Below, in pieces: positions 13,339 through 17,536 of a stretch of DNA of 17,536 bases. The notes beneath the pieces are model-generated. The model saw only the letters and a list, made by a program, of their open reading frames with translations. It did not search any database and was not told the DNA's origin. The translations under genes and the position numbers were made by a program. How positions within the stretch are numbered: position 1 is the stretch's first letter; the number at the start of each line of letters is the position of its first letter. Source of the stretch: Betaproteobacteria bacterium (GTDB taxonomy: Bacteria; Pseudomonadota; Gammaproteobacteria; Burkholderiales; SG8-39). The DNA lies in contig DAHVFK010000020.1 of assembly GCA_027317055.1 (NCBI GenBank), positions 1-17,536 of the forward strand, read 5' to 3'.

Positions 13339-14130
13339 ATGTCGCAAGCCCTGCTGGTCGATACCCGCGCCGGCGTCGCCACCGTGACGCTGAACCGCCC
13401 CGAGGTCCGCAACGCGTTCGACGACGCGCTGATCGCCGCGCTCGCGGCCACCTTCAAGGCACTGGACGACGACAACGCGGTGCGTGCGGTGGTGCTGGCG
13501 GGCAACGGGTCGGCGTTCTGCGCTGGCGCGGACCTCAACTGGATGAAGCGCATGGCGGGCTACGGCTACGAGCAGAACCTGCACGACGCGATGGGGCTCG
13601 CGGTGATGCTGCAGACCATCGACCGGATGCGAAAGCCCACCATCGCGCGCGTGCACGGGGCGGCCTTCGCCGGCGGCACCGGGCTGGTCGCGGCCTGCGA
13701 CATCGCGCTCGGCACGCCCGAGGCCAAGTTCTGCCTCTCCGAGGCCAAGCTCGGGCTGTCGCCCGCCACCATCAGCCCCTACGTCGTGCGCGCGATGGGC
13801 GAGCGCGCTGCGCGGCGCTATTTCCTCACGGCCGAGGTGTTCGACGCGCAGGAAGCGCTGCGCATCGGAATGTTGACCGCTCTCGTGCCCGCAGCGGAGC
13901 TCGACGCGGCGATCGAGTCGCTGCTCAAGCACCTGCTGGCGGGCGGGACAGAGGCGCTGGCGAAGATCAAGGACCTGATCCGCGCCGTGGCCTCGGGGCC
14001 GGTAGAGGACGCCATGGTCGCAGATACGGCGAAGCGCATCGCCGAGATTCGCGTCTCGCCCGAAGGCAGGGAAGGCATCGCCTCGTTCCTCGAGAAGCGC
14101 AAGCCCTCCTGGGCCAAGGGAGAGCAGTAG
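13339..14130 (+). CDS. liuC: Methylglutaconyl-CoA hydratase (enoyl-CoA hydratase family)
   Basis: A 263-residue crotonase-fold enzyme that hydrates 3-methylglutaconyl-CoA to HMG-CoA. The first oxyanion loop is in GSAFCAGADLNWMKRM (57-72), and ADLxWM is typical of liu-operon hydratases. The second is in HGAAFAGGTGLVAACDIA (107-124). The catalytic glutamate equivalent to rat Glu164 is Glu135 in LSEAKLGLSPATIS. At the place of rat Glu144 this protein has Gly115 (GTGL instead of GCEL), a pattern I associate with bacterial LiuC-type members but which merits checking. The C-terminus is helical (FLEKRKPSW). The ATG is 2 bp after the liuB stop with a weak AGGA upstream. It lies one base from the liuD GTG. 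Confidence 0.93.
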   Translation: MSQALLVDTRAGVATVTLNRPEVRNAFDDALIAALAATFKALDDDNAVRAVVLAGNGSAFCAGADLNWMKRMAGYGYEQNLHDAMGLAVMLQTIDRMRKPTIARVHGAAFAGGTGLVAACDIALGTPEAKFCLSEAKLGLSPATISPYVVRAMGERAARRYFLTAEVFDAQEALRIGMLTALVPAAELDAAIESLLKHLLAGGTEALAKIKDLIRAVASGPVEDAMVADTAKRIAEIRVSPEGREGIASFLEKRKPSWAKGEQ

Positions 14131-14131
14131 C

Positions 14132-16141
14132 GTGTTCCGCAAGATCCTTGTCGCCAACCGCGGCGAGATCGCCTGCCGCGTAATGCGCAGCGCCGAGCGC
14201 CTAGGAATCCGCACGGTAGCGGTCTACTCGGACGCCGACCGCGACGCGCTGCACGTCAGGCTCGCGCACGAGGCGCTCCGCATCGGCCCCGCGCCGGCGC
14301 GCGAGAGCTACCTGAACGCCGAAGCGGTGATTGCCGCTGCGCGGGAGACCGGAGCCGAGGCCATCCACCCCGGCTACGGCTTCCTTTCGGAGAACGAGGC
14401 CTTCGCGCGCGCCTGCGCGGCGGCGGGCATCGTGTTCATCGGGCCGACGCCGGAGGCGATCGCGGCGATGGGCGACAAGTCGGCAGCCAAGACCCTGATG
14501 GAAAAGGCGCGCGTGCCGCTGGTGCCGGGCTACCACGGCGAGAACCAGGACGCCGCTTTCCTGCTTGGGCGCGCCGAGGCAATCGGCTTTCCGGTGCTGA
14601 TCAAGGCCTCCGCCGGCGGCGGCGGCAAGGGCATGCGAATCGTGCACCGCGGCGCCGAGTTCGAAACGGCGCTCGCGTCCTGCCGCCGGGAAGCGAAGTC
14701 CGCCTTCGGCGACGACCGAGTGCTGATCGAGCGCTACCTCGAGCGGCCACGCCATATCGAAGTCCAGGTTTTCGGCGACGCGCACGGCAATTGCGTCCAC
14801 CTGTTCGAGCGCGACTGTTCGGTGCAGCGCCGCCACCAGAAAGTGCTCGAGGAAGCGCCGGCGCCGGGAATGACGGATGCCCGCCGGCGCGAGATGGGCG
14901 ATGCCGCGGTTGCCGTCGCCCGGGCGATCAAGTACCAGGGCGCCGGCACGGTCGAGTTCATCGCCGAGCAGGATGGCCGGTTCTACTTCATGGAAATGAA
15001 CACGCGGCTGCAGGTCGAGCACCCGGTGACGGAAATGATCACCGGCATTGACCTGGTCGAATGGCAACTGCGGGTCGCCGCGGGCGAAAGGCTGCCGCGC
15101 GCCCAGGACGAGCTCGAGATGCACGGCCACGCGATCGAGGCACGCCTCTACGCCGAGGATCCGGCGCGCGAGTTCCTGCCCGCAACAGGGCGGCTCGCGC
15201 ACCTTGCCTTCCCTGCGGCGTCGGACGCGGTGCGGATCGACACCGGAGTCGAGAGCGGCGCGGTCATCACCCCGCACTACGACCCGATGATCGCCAAGCT
15301 GATCGTGTGGGGCAAGGACCGGGGCGCGGCGCTCGCGCGCCTGCGCGCCGCGCTCGCCGCGTGCGAGGTCGCCGGCGTCGCGACCAACGTCGAGTTCCTC
15401 GGGCGGCTGGCTGCCAGCGGCGCGTTCACCCGCGCCGAGCTCGATACCGGGCTGATCGAGCGCTGCCGCGACGAGCTGTTCCCGCCCCGGGCACCGGCCC
15501 CGCCCGAGGCGCTCGCCGCCGTCGCGCTGGCCGAGCTGCTGCTCGAGCAGGACGGCGCGCGGGAGCGTGCGCGAGCCTCCGGCGACCCGCACTCGCCCTG
15601 GAACGAGGTCGACGGCTGGCGCATGAACGAGGATTCGCATCACGACTTCGTCTTCACCGAAGGCGAGGCCCAATACCCGGTGACGGTGCGCTTCCTCGCC
15701 GCGGGCCAGCGGGTCGTGATCGACGGGCGCGACTACGTGCTCGAGGGCGAGCGCCTGCAGGCGGGCGCGCTGCTGGTGCGCCTGGACGGGCGCGCGTTCA
15801 AAGTGCGCGCGCTGCGCGAGGCGCAGGACTGGCATCTGTTCGGCGATGGCGGTTACCGGCGCTTCGCGCTGCGCGACGAGCTGCACGGCCTGGACGTCGA
15901 CGCCGGCGGCGGCTCGCTCGCGGCGCCGATGCCGGGCAAGATCATCGCGGTGATGGTCAATCCGGGGCAGAAGGTCGGCAAGGGCACGCCGCTGGTGATT
16001 CTGGAAGCGATGAAGATGGAGCACACGATCTCCGCCCCGGCCGACGGCGTGGTGAAGGAAGTCCATTACGCGCCCGGCGAGCAGGTGCTCGAGGGCGCCG
16101 AGCTGATTGCCTTCGAAGCGCTAGAATCGGACGCGAGGTGA
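14132..16141 (+). CDS. liuD: 3-Methylcrotonyl-CoA carboxylase, biotin-carrying (alpha) subunit
   Basis: This subunit carries out ATP-dependent carboxylation of its own biotin. The 669 residues are ordered as biotin carboxylase N-terminal domain (1-110, FRKILVANRGEIACRV), ATP-grasp domain with Lys116, Lys158 and the glycine-rich loop AGGGGKGM (161-168), and the catalytic MEMNTRLQVEHPVTE segment with Asn290, Arg292 and Glu296, at the same numbers as E. coli AccC. The biotin carboxylase C-terminal domain, a linking BT-like region and the biotinyl domain follow. The biotin-accepting lysine is Lys628 in EAMKMEH, 35 residues downstream of the conserved APMPGK. The start is GTG at 14132, with AAGGGAGAG upstream; it gives the standard MFRKILVANRGE. 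The stop is 4 bp before liuE. Confidence 0.97.
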   Translation: MFRKILVANRGEIACRVMRSAERLGIRTVAVYSDADRDALHVRLAHEALRIGPAPARESYLNAEAVIAAARETGAEAIHPGYGFLSENEAFARACAAAGIVFIGPTPEAIAAMGDKSAAKTLMEKARVPLVPGYHGENQDAAFLLGRAEAIGFPVLIKASAGGGGKGMRIVHRGAEFETALASCRREAKSAFGDDRVLIERYLERPRHIEVQVFGDAHGNCVHLFERDCSVQRRHQKVLEEAPAPGMTDARRREMGDAAVAVARAIKYQGAGTVEFIAEQDGRFYFMEMNTRLQVEHPVTEMITGIDLVEWQLRVAAGERLPRAQDELEMHGHAIEARLYAEDPAREFLPATGRLAHLAFPAASDAVRIDTGVESGAVITPHYDPMIAKLIVWGKDRGAALARLRAALAACEVAGVATNVEFLGRLAASGAFTRAELDTGLIERCRDELFPPRAPAPPEALAAVALAELLLEQDGARERARASGDPHSPWNEVDGWRMNEDSHHDFVFTEGEAQYPVTVRFLAAGQRVVIDGRDYVLEGERLQAGALLVRLDGRAFKVRALREAQDWHLFGDGGYRRFALRDELHGLDVDAGGGSLAAPMPGKIIAVMVNPGQKVGKGTPLVILEAMKMEHTISAPADGVVKEVHYAPGEQVLEGAELIAFEALESDAR

Positions 16142-16145
16142 CGAC

Positions 16146-17069
16146 ATGAAGCTGCCGCAGCGCGTCAGAATCGTCGAGGTCGGTCCGCGCGACGGCCTGC
16201 AGAACGAGAAGGGCGAGGTGCCGACCCGGATCAAGCTCGAGCTGATCGAGCGGCTCGCCGATGCGGGCTTGCCCGCGGTCGAAGCGACCGCGTTCGTGTC
16301 GCCGAAATGGATCCCGCAGATGGCGGACCACACCGAAGTGCTGGAGCGCATCCGCAGGAAACCCGGCGTGTCGTACCCGGTGCTGACACCGAATCTGAAG
16401 GGTTTCGAGGCCGCACGCGCGGCGGGCGCCGCCGAGGTAGCGATATTCGGCGCCGCCTCCGAAGCCTTCTCGCACAAGAACATCAACTGCTCGATCGCCG
16501 AGAGCCTGGAGCGCTTCCGCCCGGTGGCCGAGGCCGCGCGCGCCGCGAACATCAGGCTGCGGGGCTACATCTCCTGCGTGCTCGGCTGCCCCTACGAGGG
16601 CGAGGTGGCGCCAGCGAAGGTCGCCGAGGTCGCCGTTGCGCTGAGCGACATGGGTTGCTACGAGGTATCGCTCGGCGACACCATCGGCGTGGGTACGCCG
16701 GAGCAAACCAAGGCGATGATCGAAGCGGTGGCGAAACGCGTGCCCATCGAACGCCTGGCGGGTCACTACCACGACACCTACGGCCAGGCGCTCGCCAACA
16801 TCTACGCTTCGCTCGAGGCAGGGGTCGCGACCTTCGACGCCTCGGTCGCGGGCCTCGGCGGCTGTCCCTACGCCGCCGGCGCCTCGGGCAATGTCGCCAC
16901 CGAGGACGTGGTCTACATGCTGCAGGGTCTGGGCATCGAGACCGGCGTCGACCTCGAGCGCCTGGTCGAGGTTGGGCGCTGGATCAGCGGCGTGCTCGGG
17001 CGCGAGCCGGGCTCGAAGGCCGGCAAGGCGCTCTCGGCTAAAAAGGCCGCGACGGCGCGCGCGGCATGA
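16146..17069 (+). CDS. liuE: Hydroxymethylglutaryl-CoA lyase
   Basis: This enzyme splits HMG-CoA into acetoacetate and acetyl-CoA, the last leucine-specific step. The 307 residues form a DRE-TIM-like barrel. VGPRDGLQNE (12-21) carries Arg15 and Asp16, GHYHDTYG carries the metal-binding His207 and His209, and the signature VAGLGGCPYAAGASGNVATE has the catalytic loop Cys240. The ATG is preceded by GAGGTGA overlapping the liuD stop. A TAGAAT at 16122-16127 within the end of liuD could be an internal -10 box, but there is no -35 box. The last ten residues are alanine-, lysine- and threonine-rich. The stop overlaps the next ATG (ATGA at 17066-17069). Confidence 0.97.
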   Translation: MKLPQRVRIVEVGPRDGLQNEKGEVPTRIKLELIERLADAGLPAVEATAFVSPKWIPQMADHTEVLERIRRKPGVSYPVLTPNLKGFEAARAAGAAEVAIFGAASEAFSHKNINCSIAESLERFRPVAEAARAANIRLRGYISCVLGCPYEGEVAPAKVAEVAVALSDMGCYEVSLGDTIGVGTPEQTKAMIEAVAKRVPIERLAGHYHDTYGQALANIYASLEAGVATFDASVAGLGGCPYAAGASGNVATEDVVYMLQGLGIETGVDLERLVEVGRWISGVLGREPGSKAGKALSAKKAATARAA

Positions 17070-17263
17070 TCGAATCGCCCTGCGTCAACGTCTGCCACAT
17101 GAGCCCGCGGCTCGGCGTGTGCACCGGCTGCTGCCGCACGCTGGACGAAATCGCGCGCTGGAGCGAGCTGGGGGAAGCCGCGCGCGCGTGTGTGATGGCC
17201 GCGCTGCCGCACCGGAGGCAGCGCCTCGGCCTTGCCGAGGCGGCCCCGGCGCGCTCGCCCTGA
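17066..17263 (+). CDS. DUF1289 small cysteine-rich protein
   Basis: A 65-residue protein whose first 45 residues match the DUF1289 pattern SPCVNVC, GVCTGCCRTLDEIARW. The cysteines are at 6, 10, 19, 22, 23 and 42, suggesting a bound metal (zinc or an iron-sulfur cluster), but no function is established that I can name. It overlaps liuE by ATGA, so it should be translated together with the liu operon, and it ends 10 bp before the convergent pal gene. It may be part of the operon only by position, since DUF1289 genes occur in many contexts. A 9-bp GC-rich hairpin (17222-17242) lies inside its 3' end without a T run. Confidence 0.85.
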   Translation: MIESPCVNVCHMSPRLGVCTGCCRTLDEIARWSELGEAARACVMAALPHRRQRLGLAEAAPARSP

Positions 17264-17273
17264 GCGCTAAGAC

Positions 17274-17536
17274 TTATTCGTGGGTGTAGATGATGTCGTC
17301 GCGGCGGTTCTGCGACCACGCGGCTTCGTCGTGTCCGCTCGCCTTCGGCTTCTCCTCGCCCCAGCTGATGGTCTCGATGCGCTGGTCGGACACGCCGAGC
17401 AGCACCATCGCCTTGCGCAGGCTGTCGGCTCGGCGCTGGCCCAGCGCGAGGTTGTACTCGCGGCTGCCGCGCTCGTCGGTGTTGCCCTCGATTCGGATCG
17501 TCGCCGACGCGTGGCCGGTCATGTAGCCGGCGTGCG
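17274..17536 (-). CDS. pal: Peptidoglycan-associated lipoprotein Pal, C-terminal part
   Basis: The 86 C-terminal residues of an OmpA-family outer-membrane lipoprotein; the 5' end lies beyond the right edge of the window. The peptidoglycan-binding signature is clear: IRIEGNTDERGSREYNLALGQRRAD, followed by GEEKPKASGHDEAAWSQNRR. Pal is the outer-membrane partner of the Tol system, which keeps the envelope together during division. The protein ends DDIIYTHE, slightly longer and more acidic than the common ending. The missing part should include the lipobox. It is transcribed toward the liu operon and is not functionally related to it. No terminator is evident in the 10-bp gap. Confidence 0.95.
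   Translation of the reverse strand, partial: HAGYMTGHASATIRIEGNTDERGSREYNLALGQRRADSLRKAMVLLGVSDQRIETISWGEEKPKASGHDEAAWSQNRRDDIIYTHE

Noticed and set aside
14201..16066. A 621-codon open frame on the minus strand across liuD
   Set aside because: Same kind of antisense shadow: no recognisable domain, and the plus strand encodes a complete biotin carboxylase subunit.
16122..16127. TAGAAT at the end of liuD as a separate liuE promoter
   Set aside because: No -35 element is present, and liuE is 4 bp behind liuD with a good Shine-Dalgarno. Kept only as a remark in the liuE entry.
17222..17242. A 9-bp stem with a 3-base loop near the end of the DUF1289 gene as a terminator of the liu operon
   Set aside because: It lies inside the coding sequence, with no T run after it, so it does not meet the intrinsic terminator pattern. 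A role in message stability is possible but unsupported.

Overview
The window is a GC-rich, gene-dense piece of chromosome, almost certainly from a betaproteobacterium. Supporting this are the gene order argS, SPOR-domain protein, dsbA-like, SDR; the class I PHA synthase; the complete liu (leucine/isovalerate) operon headed by a MerR-type LiuR; and TATAAT/TAGAAT-type -10 boxes followed by CG-rich discriminators. Genus cannot be fixed from sequence reading alone. No phage, IS transposase, CRISPR array, tRNA or rRNA was seen, and no gene-free stretch exceeds 300 bases.

Layout. (1) 1-4254, plus strand: the 3' end of priA, then argS, a membrane-anchored SPOR protein, a periplasmic DsbA-like oxidoreductase and a short-chain dehydrogenase, mostly with overlapping or nearly abutting ends. 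(2) 4273-4327: a perfect 27+27 bp inverted repeat with a 1-base centre lies between convergent genes. It has the shape of a bidirectional terminator and supplies the stop codon of phaC. (3) 4326-7159, minus strand: a metallo-beta-lactamase-fold hydrolase followed by class I PHA synthase phaC, probably one transcript. (4) 7226-17263, plus strand: liuR, a 22-bp perfect palindrome that is the likely LiuR operator, a 55-codon remnant of a PaaI-type thioesterase, then liuA, a thiolase, an intact hotdog thioesterase, a second acyl-CoA dehydrogenase, liuB, liuC, liuD, liuE and a DUF1289 protein. (5) 17274-17536, minus strand: the C-terminal part of pal, cut by the window edge.

How the genes fit together. 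LiuA, LiuB+LiuD, LiuC and LiuE carry isovaleryl-CoA through methylcrotonyl-CoA, methylglutaconyl-CoA and HMG-CoA to acetoacetate and acetyl-CoA. The thiolase interconverts acetoacetyl-CoA and acetyl-CoA. The nearby PHA synthase could draw on the same C4 pool, although no phaB reductase or acetoacetate-activating enzyme is present here.

Most of the window is well-understood metabolism, and I do not see a convincing new system. The observations most worth checking are at the head of the liu operon, where a promoter overlapping the LiuR palindrome appears to start transcription on the ATG of a decapitated thioesterase ORF that overlaps liuA by ATGA, and the long palindrome at the end of phaC, which resembles a dispersed REP-like element.
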